Origin: Allacma fusca
Lineage: Eukaryota > Arthropoda > Collembola > Symphypleona > Sminthuridae
Direction: 5' to 3'
Assembly (NCBI GenBank): GCA_947179485.1
Contig: OX359246.1
Span: 57,515,632 to 57,579,631 of the forward strand
Length of the DNA: 64,000 nt
This document shows, one piece after another, positions 42,445 to 53,723 of the stretch. Positions within the stretch are counted from its first letter, which is position 1; the number at the start of each line of letters is the position of its first letter. The notes beneath the pieces are model-generated. The model worked only from the letters and a program-made list of their open reading frames with translations, was not told where the DNA came from and did not search any database. The position numbers and the translations under genes are program-made.

Positions 42445-44138
42445 TGTGTAATGTTAAATTTCATCTATGCAGTAACATAAAAGTTCCATTATTATAATGA
42501 TATTTGAGCATTTATTTAATATTCAATTGCCGCAACTCTTGTCATTGAATTGCCGGTGCTGCTTGTAATAAGAAATCCCTGCGCATTGTCCTTCACTTAC
42601 AGACATACTAATCAATTAATAACCGTACTCTGTAGCAATTATTTAACGTATGAGACGAAAGGCATTATTTATGTTATAGTGGCTTAAGCAAAAGCCTCTA
42701 CGGCGGCGATAATAAATGTGAGAACAGATATTTTTATTAAAACTTTATTTTTACTTTCCTTTTTTTGCACACAACATTAATATTCCTGCTGGAAGTTGGA
42801 ACTGACATAATCAATATATGGACTCATTGCAAAACACAATATTGAACAAGCAAATATAGTTTTCTAAATAAGTTCGGTAAGCATACAAACAATTCCTTAA
42901 CTTTTGATTCTTGCGTGGAGCAAAGTTAAAAATACATATTTTCTAAAACCCAGTTGCTTTTTAAAGCGTTAAGGAACACCGCAATTTCAAAATTCATTAA
43001 ATACAACCTTTTGAGTCCAACACCATTTTTGCCTAAAATTAAACAACTACAACACAAAGAACCGTTTAAGAAACGACCACACAATTCATCCACATATGTA
43101 TATGACTTCGTCAGTTTATAGTATAAGTATCTGAATTGACTTGGACAAGATTTATTACAGCTGAGGAATACGGAAGGCTGAGGATATTATCGGACATTCA
43201 CATCGAGTCAATAGTGTCAATACAAAGGTAAAAGTTATTGTCTTAGATTATTGTATTGCGATGAGAGAGAAAACCCTTCCTGCCAGACATCACCGAATGA
43301 AGTTACATGTTTTTCAATATTGTATATTATATGTAGATACCTACTGATTATTAATTCCAATTCACATGCATACATCAATAAATCTAAATTGTAGCACTGA
43401 ATAAGTGAATCAGAATCCTCGCAAGAATTCCTTAAAATGTACAATTTACGATACAATACTTTGCAACTAGAACAATACTATATCTTGATTTGCTGTCTCC
43501 ATCTCTAATAAAGTAACTGAGCCTTTGGTTTTGTATTGGTATAACACTTGTTTTCGAACAACCAGTTTCAAAGCCAATACTAGGCTCCTGATTTTAGTCC
43601 GAATATTGAATAGAGGTCAAAATCTCCAGGATTTCCATTCTTCAGAATAATAATAAGTAACACTTTTAGGTATACTTTTGTAAACTAATTAGAACTCTTG
43701 TAACAAAGTGTTAGTTATGATTGAATTAAGGAACAACGAGAGCCTAGTAATGAGTCTATGGCTAACACATGAGATCAGTCCATGCTCAATAAATGAAGTA
43801 GCATGTGGTTAAGTACTGGTTTACTAATTTGGGAAGTTTTGTATTCAAAACTAGGTACCTTTTCCTACTATTAGCAATTTATATATTTATACAAGTCAGA
43901 GGAATTTAAAAACAGCGAAAAACCTAATTAGCATACGGCCACTAAAGAAATCCAAAAAGACGAGTGTATGGATTTTCAAGACTAGCAAAAGTTTTCAAGC
44001 TTGATTTAGCTCAGTTTCAGGCTATTATATCGGATCTGGAAAATTAAATGTTTCAGCGTTGTAATAATTACATAGATTAATGTTAAACTGAATAATTATA
44101 AATCATAATTCCAAGAAAAGTATATTCACTATTCATAC
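42445..44138. other. Convergent 3' intergenic region
   Basis: Lies between the 3' ends of the kinase (+) and OSGEPL1 (-). It carries TTTATT/AATAAA signals on both strands. No PH domain or other coding exon for the kinase was seen here. Confidence 0.5.
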
Positions 44139-46863
44139 TTACTGAGATGGATTGGACGATGAGTCAAAGAGCTGTGACATTTTAATTCGTTTACATTTTA
44201 TATTGAGATTTCGAATTTCGTCCTGCAAATCCGTTCCAAAAGGACTCCTGTGAAATTCATTTCAGTTCACAATTGAGCTAAATAAATTATTTAGAAATAT
44301 TTGAATATCTGTGTAATTAATTCTTACTTGGCTTCAATATCGACAGTGTCTAGCTCAGTGTGCGGAACCACATCAATATTTTCACGCCATTTCTCCACTC
44401 CGTTCCATGCAATCATTACACCATTGTCAGTGCAGAGGTTCTTGGGAGGGCACACTAGTTTGTAGCCGTACTCTTCACAAACTATTGATATCCCACGCTT
44501 CACATAATCATTACAAGCTACACCGCCGGAAACGACCTTGAAAACCAAGTAATTAAACGATGAAATAATCCAGTGAATTCACGTGCAAGTTATTTTTGCT
44601 GAGGCTGGTTCCGATGAAGAGGAAAGTAATTAGTATAATTAAAGTAGTAATTGGTGCAAGATCTGAAAGGTCTTACCAGAATTCTATTATTTTCCGGTAT
44701 TAAATTTTTCATCTCGGCATAAATCATACCCCGTTGGATTTTCTTGCAAAGGTGCATTACAACAGCGTGCTGGAAACTAGCACAAATATCCGGCAGGGAC
44801 GGGACCAAATCACTACCTTCAACTTCTGAAAAATGATTTCAGTTCACAAAAATTTCAAAAATCTTAACAATTTACATACTCTTTTTTAAAAACCCTAAAT
44901 CTGTTACTTCAAAAATATCCCAAAGTGAGCAATGCGTGTGATGCGTGCAATGCGTGTGTGAGCTTTTACATCTATGAATTTAGTTGCCACTAATTAATTC
45001 AAGCGGTTAAACCCATGCAGTTAGCTAAATGCTTAAATGGGAGATATTTACTGATACCGTCGACGTAAAAGAAATCAGCCCGGGTTCGACAGGTACTATA
45101 CTTTGACATTCTATAGGATGCTGATGGACAAGGAGAGAGGAAAAGCAAAGCAAAAATTACCATAAAACCTTGTTATACCATGTTTCCGTTCTTCACGGAG
45201 AATGTGCCTCAGGGCAATAAATTTGAGACCAGCAAAGCTCCAGTTACAATCCCGGTACTTGTACATTGGTGTGGGGAACTGGAAAGCTTCGGGATTTCCT
45301 TGTTTCGCATAATGCTCTATTGCAGCACCCCCTGATAATGACGAACCCGCGTCCATGTTGTGCAACTTCAGTCTTCTGGCCGTCTGTATAGTTATATTTT
45401 TTAAATTCCATGCAAAACAACTGATATATTTGTAAGTACAAAAGTATTGTGGTTAATCGTACCTTATCAAATGCTTCTCCAGGTGCGTCATCAATACTGC
45501 GTCCAAGGAGAAGGAAATCATTGATACCTTTCGCCACTGCAAGTAGACAATGACCTCCGGAGATGAGGAGGACCAAATACGGGAAGTTAATGTTCTCTAG
45601 CATTCTAGCTGTAAGTGCATGGGCTTCCATGTGATGAATAGGAATGAATGGTTTTTCCCCTTTCAGGCACATGTCCTTGCCCCACTTAACTCCGACCAAC
45701 AATGATAACGCCAATCCTACGTCAAGAGCCAAATCCCAATATTAAAATTCAAAAACCCTATATATTATTAAACCAAAATCGCAACGATTACCTCAAACCC
45801 ATACTACATTTATATAAAATCAGCATGCAAGCATGGTTAGTATTTAACTAAACCCCTAGTAAACTGTTAACCCTTTGAAACTGTAGTTATTATGCCCTTC
45901 ATAATTCATTCAATTCCTGCCCTTCATCACAGAATTTGTAATCTTGCATTTTCAATGCTGAAGTAAATACGGTTAAATTTTAGATGGAGTTTAGTTTAAG
46001 ACTTCGTGAAAAAACTTAACATAGAATCAACTACTTTGATTACAACGCAAAGCAATGTCTAAATAATCACCCCAGTACAAAAATTAAATCCCCCCACCGT
46101 ATTATAATAATATCCCTCGTACCTTTCATTAATTATTATAGTGCTAGAACTAAATTCTACAAATTTTGTCAACTGGAACCAACCAGGTTTGACCGTAGTG
46201 GCAATGGCATCAATATCCTCCAACGACACATTCGCTTTATCCGTCGCCTCTCGGATGATCCTCCCAATATTCTGTTCATGAAGATGCCGAGCGATGGGTG
46301 GAATGATTCCACCATGGCTACACGTCAATAATAAAAAAAATTACCACAACTTCAAAGATCAACTTTAAAATTCCTTCCATTTCAAAAAGTTTAACGGAGT
46401 ACAAATCCCAAGTACAAAACAATTTCCCTTCCACCAGGGTCAAATCCCTTCCACTACCTACAAGAATGACTACCAAAACTCTCTCAATTCCTTACTTCAG
46501 ATGAATTTGAAGCTGAGAGTGAAGTGACTCCCCCAAGACTCGTCTATCCGTCGTGACAACAGCGGCTCCAGTATCATCACAAGAAGTCTCTATGCCCAGA
46601 ATGATCCCCGGTCGTTTTCCCTCCAACTCACTGAAGCTACTATAATGACGACGACGGCTCAGGATCGGGCTGTTACTATTCTTGGCATTAATTCGGCTCA
46701 CACCGGTCTCCTCAAAGATGACGGGCAAGGATGAGTGAAAGGTGTTTAACAATTTCGTCGTTGCAAGTCGGTATTTATGCATCGGAAGTCTGAATATACC
46801 TCTGGCTTTTTGGGCTGGAAACAGTTTTCTTTGGGAGCTTATACGAAACTTGTAATATTCCAA
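44139..46863 (-). CDS. OSGEPL1: Mitochondrial tRNA N6-threonylcarbamoyladenosine transferase, 475 aa
   Basis: Seven exons (46,496-46,863; 46,184-46,317; 45,463-45,716; 45,179-45,383; 44,677-44,825; 44,328-44,536; 44,139-44,247) join in phase. The product belongs to the Kae1/Qri7/TsaD family: IETSCDDT at 91-98, GGIIPP, metal-binding HHMEAH at 195-200, LLISGGHC, DDAPGEAFDK, LSGG, FAGLK, SGGVACN, and PPKNLCTDNGVMIAWNG with its metal-binding Asp. It transfers the threonylcarbamoyl group to A37 of ANN-decoding tRNAs in mitochondria. About 85 basic, acid-poor N-terminal residues act as a likely presequence, longer than in vertebrates. A second Met at residue 28 could also start it. The stop follows a strong donor-like CA-GTAAGT, so an alternative last exon is possible. 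Confidence 0.93.
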
Positions 46864-48329
46864 TAATTATTCAGTCCTCTTTAATTACTGTAATCAAAAA
46901 TCAACGTCAGACTCACGGATTTATCTTACACAAGTAAAAAAATTTTTTATGTCCCAGAAATTTCCAAGGTTGCTCATAAATTCGTCTTCCCTTTTACGTA
47001 AATGACTATGAACTTGAAAGGATTCCACTGGTTTCTATCAGACTTAGGACAGTTTATCCAATTAATCCGGAATAATACAACTGCATTTGTATAAGTAATT
47101 ATTACTAATTTAATTCGAAGGGAAATAATTGGAGGTTACCACTTACATTGAGTGAGGACTTGAACGGGACAATTTGTAACACTGGATTTAAATACGAGGA
47201 GAATAAAGTTTTTGAATTATGATTGAAATGTGAGGTTTAATTCAAAAGTGGAGGGGATTTTGTATTGGTATGTTGTGTGGAGTTTAAAAGAGGTTTAAAC
47301 TCCCTGTAGGAATAAAAGTGGGTCAATCGATCGGCGAATCACAAAATCTTTCTTCACATCTTCTCCTCTGCCTTTTCTCTTTGGACTTATGTTGCAGTGT
47401 TAGTTGAGTGCAGAGCTTTTTCCCATTCAAATTGAAACTTACTCTCCACTTGTGCTTTGGAGAGAGAGAACGCATCCTTTACTATTCGAGCTCATGTATT
47501 TTGAGCAATGCTAGGATGCCTCCGTTTCACTCAATGGCTCACACATTCCTTTGCTCTGTTGTGTTACTCCCTTTGGCTGGAGGTTCCGTCCGTTCTTTAC
47601 TTTTGGGGCACTTTGAGACACAACAATTTTAGTACTTTCACCTGGACCTTCCCATTTAATAACTTGTATGTGTGATTCTTGATGTAGGCTATACGTGACT
47701 TCTGTAATATTATTCTTCCGAGGGTTTAGGAATCCAATATAATTATTGGTATTTAAAAATAATAATAAATATAAATACTGAGTAAGCAAAGGAAAATAAT
47801 AATATACTTGCACAATTATTCAAGTACAGTAATTGCATAAGGAGTAAATATGGTAGGAGTAAGTAGAAAGGTGTAAAGTATACAGAGAATAATTACTGTA
47901 ATTATTAAAAAACATTTCGTGTACAAAATAATAAGATTGTAAATAATAAATTACTAGAAGAAAATATGAGTATAATTATATAATTTAGTGGGAAGTACAT
48001 ACATAAGTACTTCCGGCTGGGAAAGTCTATTATTTGTAGAAGGTTCGGTACATCCTCCATCATTTGCTATACCCCTTTACTGTACAGTGTATGTGTGGGT
48101 TTATACTTTGACCCAAAGTTTCTGACATTCTAATGTCTCTGATTTTATAAAATTAGGTGCATTGTTTCTAAAATGTCGGAGGCTCAGTGGTAAAAAAAAA
48201 ACGAAACAAAGTTATTGCCCTACTGCTACATATGTAAATTGTGGAGGAAATACAAAATTCCGGGACTTTTCGTAAGTATCCAAATAAAGTGCAGTAGCTC
48301 GTTCGGACGGTCGTGGTGACACCAAATCG
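46864..48329. other. OSGEPL1 5' flank and spacer
   Basis: No gene recognised. The frames around 47,408-47,813 on opposite strands overlap and have no motif. Confidence 0.4.
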
Positions 48330-48925
48330 AATTTTTGATTTAATTTACGAACTTTCAAAATTTGACAGGGAAATTTTGAACAACATATGTAAATATGTAA
48401 ACTTTTTTACATGAGATGTTTTTTTTTGCCTAGAAGGAATCATCGGAGACCTGGCGCCCCCCATCTGGACAAATTGTATTTTTAAAGCGTTTTTGAATAA
48501 ATTCAAAATTTCAAATTCATGGTGGCTGTTGTTCAGAATTTTGAAAATACTCATTTCAAAGAATGGAAATACTCTAGAAAAACCGCAATAATTTCATTGA
48601 TCTCTCATGTCACAATTTTTCGTCATTGGTATCTTACTAGGAAGGCATTTAATTGCTCTGCAGCCTAAAATCATATCAATGGAATTTTGAAAGCCTACTC
48701 GAAATTTTGGAGGGGGAATTCAAATTCATCAACTTTTAACACAAAATTTCAACATTTTTTTCGCCAAGATCCTCCGAGACATTTCCCAACTCCAAGGAAC
48801 TAATCATCCACTACTGTAAAGCTATTTTTTACTTTATAAATAAATTTCTCAGTCATGTTGACCCGACATAAAAATTTCCAAGGCACCAATTTAGGGGAGA
48901 AGGAAGATTTTCGAAACATTTAAAT
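48330..48925. repeat. Inverted copies of the 16.5-19.3 kb tandem-repeat family
   Basis: Reverse-complement blocks such as GCCTAGAAGGAATCATCGGA, and later TTCGCCAAGATCCTCCGAGA with AAATTCAAAATTTC stretches, correspond to the CTTCTTGG/GATGATTCC parts of that repeat. About two units, opposite orientation. Confidence 0.5.
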
Positions 48926-49767
48926 TGAATGAATTTGTTAACATGTCCTGTTACCTGGTATTATAATACCCGGGTTAAGATTTGTAATAGGGTATCTCAA
49001 TATGGTCAGCAAGTGTGTATAATTTGTTCCTGTAGTTACCTAATCAGAAATGAGCTATGTGTCAGAGCGCTCTTTAAATATTGAAGGAAGACACAGCTTC
49101 TCACGAGTTTCGACACCGGTTATGCTTTTCTGCAGTGTGTCATGTACCTTCTCAAAATTATGACACTAACTTTAACAGAGCTTTGCGGATATTTTGGTTA
49201 TTATTCACTATTTCTCAAAATTAAGTATTTCTTTCAACAAACATGTTGAAGTATCCATCAGTAATTCTATGTATGCTTATGATATGATGTCTAATGGTGT
49301 ACAATTTTTGAATGGACCAATGCAGCTTTTGAGACTATAACTACAAAGCAGTTGTGAAACAAAAACAAAACAAATTAGTCTGCAAGAACGTAAAGTTTGT
49401 GTATATTCCGGGATCATTAACTGCATTGAAGGAGTGTTTGTACCAAAATCCTCTCCTAATGACTTGGATAAAGATAATGATGAAGATGCGTGTCTACACA
49501 AATTTTCATTCCTAATGCTGTCTCTAGGTAATAATTATATCTATTGCATACCTTAAGTGTGCCTATGCATTGCTGGAAAACATTAGCATAATGAATACTA
49601 TGAATGATTTTATCAACTCTGCCATTAAACTGGATGTTATTTACTCATACGAAGTATTCCGACTACGTTGGGACAAATGTCGAGTTGTTCATTGTTGTAT
49701 AGGGTAGATTTTTTTTTGTATATTGAAATTCTCCTGGGAAGAAATCATCCAAAAATTAGTATTCATA
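48926..49767. other. Aquaporin 5' flank
   Basis: No other gene seen. The aquaporin first exon (5' UTR plus the ATG) lies at its right edge and ends at a GTAAGT donor at 49,771. Confidence 0.4.
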
Positions 49768-51349
49768 ATGGTAAGTATTTGCTGCTGATTGTGATACGTT
49801 ACTATTTTCTTTCCGATATTTTGTGTTTCTGGAGATTTATTTATTCTAATCAGGCTCTCTGATTTTTCATTGTGGAATATCTTCGGAACTATTAGGAACG
49901 TTTTGCCAGTGGAAGGGAGTATTGGACAAGGGCCTCGGAGATTATTGGGTATGTGGAAACCCGGCGTGAGCCAATATCCCTTGCTAAAGGATTTGCGGCT
50001 GAATTATTCGGGACCACCTTAGTAGTCCTTATTTGGTTAGCAACAGCTGCATCTTTCGGAGTCTCGAAGGAGTCCAGCGTGCCATTAGCTCTGACTGTGG
50101 GGTTTGTCGTGGCTGCCATGAGTTGGGTATTATCAAGCATGATTTTTCAATAATGTCTATAAGCATAAGGATTTGTTTTTTAAACATTTCTTTTTGTATG
50201 TACCTAATTACTAGTAAATCAAATTTATTCACAATTGGAACAATTTAATTCTTTTTTGCAAATTACGGATGCTTAGGTGACGGACTTTGCAAGTGCGGGA
50301 CATTTAAATCCTAGCATCACAGTTGGCACGATGTTCATTGGACAAGTTTCAATTTTGAAGGGAGCAACATTCATTGTGGCTCAATGTCTTGGAGGAATTT
50401 TTGGTGCAGGAATACTGATTGTAAAATAAGATTTTTTTAAAATTTCATATATTTCAACAAATATATATGCATAATTAGATGTAATAATGCAAAATGCATG
50501 ATGTGGTAGGGCCTAAAAGCAGACCGGGATTTTAAATATGGCGCCGGCTTTAACGATACCGTAACTATACCAAATGTGGACTCCAATGTTGGACAGGCTT
50601 TAGGGGTTGAAATTTTAGCCGCAGTTGTGATTGTCTTGGTTGCCCTGTCAGTAAAAGATCAGAGACGACAGGATTTCCAAAGCTTGGGACCTATTGCTAT
50701 TGGCTTGACCATGGCCGGATGCCATTTTGCTTTTGTAATGAGCCCAAAATAATATGTTTGCACGATTAATTACTTTATTTTGAACAGCTTTTGGAACATA
50801 ACTTAAATTCAATTATTGGAAATTAAAATGACAACAAACTAACTCTAATCCAACAGATGTTCAGTACTGGACCAGGTTTAAATCCTTCTCGAAGCCTCGG
50901 ACCTGCAGTTTGGTCCAACATATGGACACATCATTGGGTATGGGAAAAGTTGTTGTTAAAAATAATAATTTTAAATTTTGTTTGGAAATTGAATTATTAT
51001 TGAAGAATGAGATTGGTTTCAGGTGTACTGGATCGGACCTCTTCTGGGAGCGTTTATAGCAGCTTTGCTATACCTCTGGATTTTCCAGGTCACGCCGCCA
51101 AGGCTTATTGTTGAAGGGGAGGGATTAGTCCCAACTCCTGCCCCTGTAGCTGCTGAAGAAACCTCATTTGTTGAGGTTCCCATTACTCCAGCTGCTGAAG
51201 TAGAGACTGACATTCCTCCTGAGGAAATTCACGAACTAGTTGAATTAACTAGTACCACTTTTATCAATAAAGAGTCAAAGAGTTCAGCAACACCTGAACC
51301 TAAGACACCCGGGAATACCCCTGAAAATGAAAGAGAAATTATCATTTAA
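49768..51349 (+). CDS. Aquaporin with NPS in place of both NPA boxes, 336 aa
   Basis: Six coding exons close in phase: 49,768-49,770 (the ATG alone), 49,896-50,126, 50,277-50,420, 50,510-50,734, 50,857-50,937 and 51,023-51,349. The protein starts MERFASGREYW and has the six-helix MIP fold: AELFGTTLVV, GHLNPSITVG, AQCLGGIFGA, PIAIGLTMAGCHFAF, GLNPSRSLGPAVW and VYWIGPLLGAFIAALLY. Normal water channels have NPA twice; here both are NPS. Pore-lining positions aligned to human AQP1 read Leu (Phe56), His (His180), Pro (Cys189) and Arg (Arg195), so the filter is non-standard. A ~85-residue Pro/Glu/Thr-rich cytoplasmic tail ends REIII. Transport specificity cannot be stated. An AATAAA lies ~30 bases after the stop. 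Confidence 0.9.
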
Positions 51350-52371
51350 CTATAATAAATTATTGTAAGGGCAAACAAAATAAAGTTATACTTGATAAAG
51401 TTAGTTAAAATAATTCCTATTTTTCATTTTTCGTACTTCTGCTACTAGTAATTAAATATATTTAGGCAAAAGTCGACTCTGCTTCAGAAGTATTTCACCT
51501 CGAACCAATTGCTATATATTATCTTAATTGAACTGCTTCAAACCCGAATTAAAGTTTTGAATTGTTAATCGGTGTTTCAAAATTTTGATGGCAATTTCTT
51601 AAAAATAAAACCAAAAATGCTGTCAGATTTGTTAACAAAATACCTCTAATGCACTCGGAAATTTCCTTTCATTTTCTAAAGTAAAATTGCTTAGACGAAA
51701 GACCTACAAGGAGCCAGGAAAATATTTTTATTTAAACAAAATATCAACCTGAGTGCAAAATTTTAAGAACCGATTTTGGGGCACCGGAGGACTCTTAAAA
51801 AACTTCAATAATATTTTAATAGAATGTGACAACACTGTAGCTTCATTTTTATTACAGTATTTACTGAATAGTAACTTTCGTATAGAAGTTTCAATTGGTC
51901 AGGGGTATCAGTAATGCTGTTGTACGCAATCATGAACACGGTAGCATGCTCTGCTCTTGTATGTATTTGGAATGCAAAACAATGAATTGTCATTTTCCAT
52001 TATAGGGTTTTAATTCGTAAAACAAAAGTGATTTCCAAAAACATGAGCCATCCCCGTATTCACAAAAGCATCAGTTTTGAAAGCATGTGATTTCGCAATC
52101 CACTGACAAAGAAGCAGAATAAACTATATAAAACAAATTACATTAAAAAATTCACCAAGGATTTAAAATATATTGAATGGTCTGCGAAAAATGACTATTG
52201 TCAGAACCGTGTTTTGGTTATTATAACAAAGCTAATTACCATTATTGCACACTTTCAAGGCAGCAATGTCTCACAACATAAGAATTTCATAGAGCAGTAA
52301 TACAAAATACTCAGAACATTCAGTTCTCCATCCATCTGTACACATAAACGTAGGTATTTCAAAACCGCAAC
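51350..52371. other. No gene recognised
   Basis: 3' flank of the aquaporin and 5' flank of the protease homologue, AT-rich, with no supportable frame. Confidence 0.4.
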
Positions 52372-53723
52372 ATGAGAAGCTCGATTATTAAGTTGAAAGT
52401 TTGCATAATTCTCCTATCAATTGGTAAAAGCTTTAAAAATTTCTAACATCTGTTAACAATTTTCTAAAAAGGATCTAGTCATGGTTATAGAAATTGCCAT
52501 GTGTAAAATGTAGCTCATATATTTTGCATTCTCTCAAAGCTATCGAAAGTGGTGAGGGACAATCATCCCCTGACGATGAGAAAGTATCCAAAGGAACAGA
52601 GCCCCCGAAACATGACTATCCTTTTGTGGTTACCATTGAGCAATGGGATGGCAAAAACAAAAACTGGGTACCATTGGGTCTTGGGACCATCTACAATCAA
52701 TGGACAGTTTTCACAACTGCCACACTGTACGACAGCATTAAGAAATTAATTGAAGCAAGAGATGTTCGCATCGGAGCTGGCTCTCATAACCTTAAAATTT
52801 TTGAAAACACTCGTCAGTACAGACAACCTTGCTCTGGTGACATCCCCTTAACCCCCAAAGAGTATGTCCTAGACGTTAGTATTGTACAGTACACTCTGGG
52901 TATAAAAGCATCTTCAAAATGAGCAAATTTGGCTCTTGTAATCCTATATGCTCTCATCAAGAGATACTAACTTGGTGTCCAGCTATTTCCGCTCGTACAA
53001 GAAATTTTTCTAATAATGCTCACAATGAAGTTTTTACAACTAGAGGTCACTGCGTATCCACAATCTACATTTTGTTATTTAAATTAATTAAATGATTAAA
53101 ATTCTTTAAAAATTTTGTGAAACCAATACAGTAGTAGTCAATCATAGATTAATTAACTACAATTAATTTTTATTCCAGACCAAGAAAGAATATAGCAGTT
53201 TTGCATCTAAGCGAAGGCTTCCGGTTCAATAAGTTTGTGAGTAGTATTCTAATACCGAAGGAAGAAACAGTTATGTCAGACTCATGTAGGTTCGGTGGTT
53301 GGGGGGATACGACAGCAGGGAAGGACAGTTTTGGGATTATCTCACAAAAGTTCCCTAAAGTGACACCTTGCAGTGACCCTTCGGATAAAAATGTTGTATG
53401 CACCACTTCCACAACTTGCAAGGTATAATTATATGGGTATTCTTTTACTTCAGTAATGATAATAATAATTATTGTAAAAATTAATATTTATTATTGTTAT
53501 GATATGTAAGTTTATGATTCTCGAGACTTTATTATTTTTGAAGGGTGACGAAGGGGCCCCGTTGGTTTGTACCCAAGCTAACCGCATGTATGCATATGGG
53601 ATTGCTATTGATGTGCCTGATGCCTGTGGTTCGGGAGTCTCCCAATACTTTTCTACAGCCCAATTAAATAGGGGCTGGTTGAATACAACGCTAAATGATG
53701 CCAAAACTAATTGCCGTCCTTGA
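52372..53723 (+). CDS. Secreted S1-family serine protease homologue, catalytically dead
   Basis: Exons: 52,372-52,423 (signal peptide, MRSSIIKLKVCIILLSI), from 52,540 to about 52,885-52,910, 53,179-53,422 and 53,544-53,723. The second encodes KGTEPPKHDYPFVVTIEQWD, a chymotrypsin-fold N-terminus, but the TAAHC box reads TTATL (His57 lost). The third has NIAVLHL where active enzymes have DIAxLxL (Asp102 lost). The fourth has GDEGAPLVC where GDSGGPLVC is expected (Ser195 lost). The activation site IVGG is VSKG. Such pseudoproteases act as cofactors, binders or decoys in arthropod haemolymph and gut. The donor of exon 2 is unresolved. GTACAC at 52,891, for example, would keep phase. A cysteine-containing open stretch at 52,921-53,070 might be an extra exon. 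Confidence 0.78.

Noticed and set aside
42445-44138. Hidden PH-domain exons of the PDK1-like kinase
   Set aside because: All frames on the plus strand were read for the PH pattern (KRKGLF, terminal Trp helix) and nothing similar was found.
45060-45110. tRNA-like GGGTTCGAC box
   Set aside because: No matching A box, acceptor stem or anticodon arm could be drawn around it; it is within an intron of OSGEPL1.
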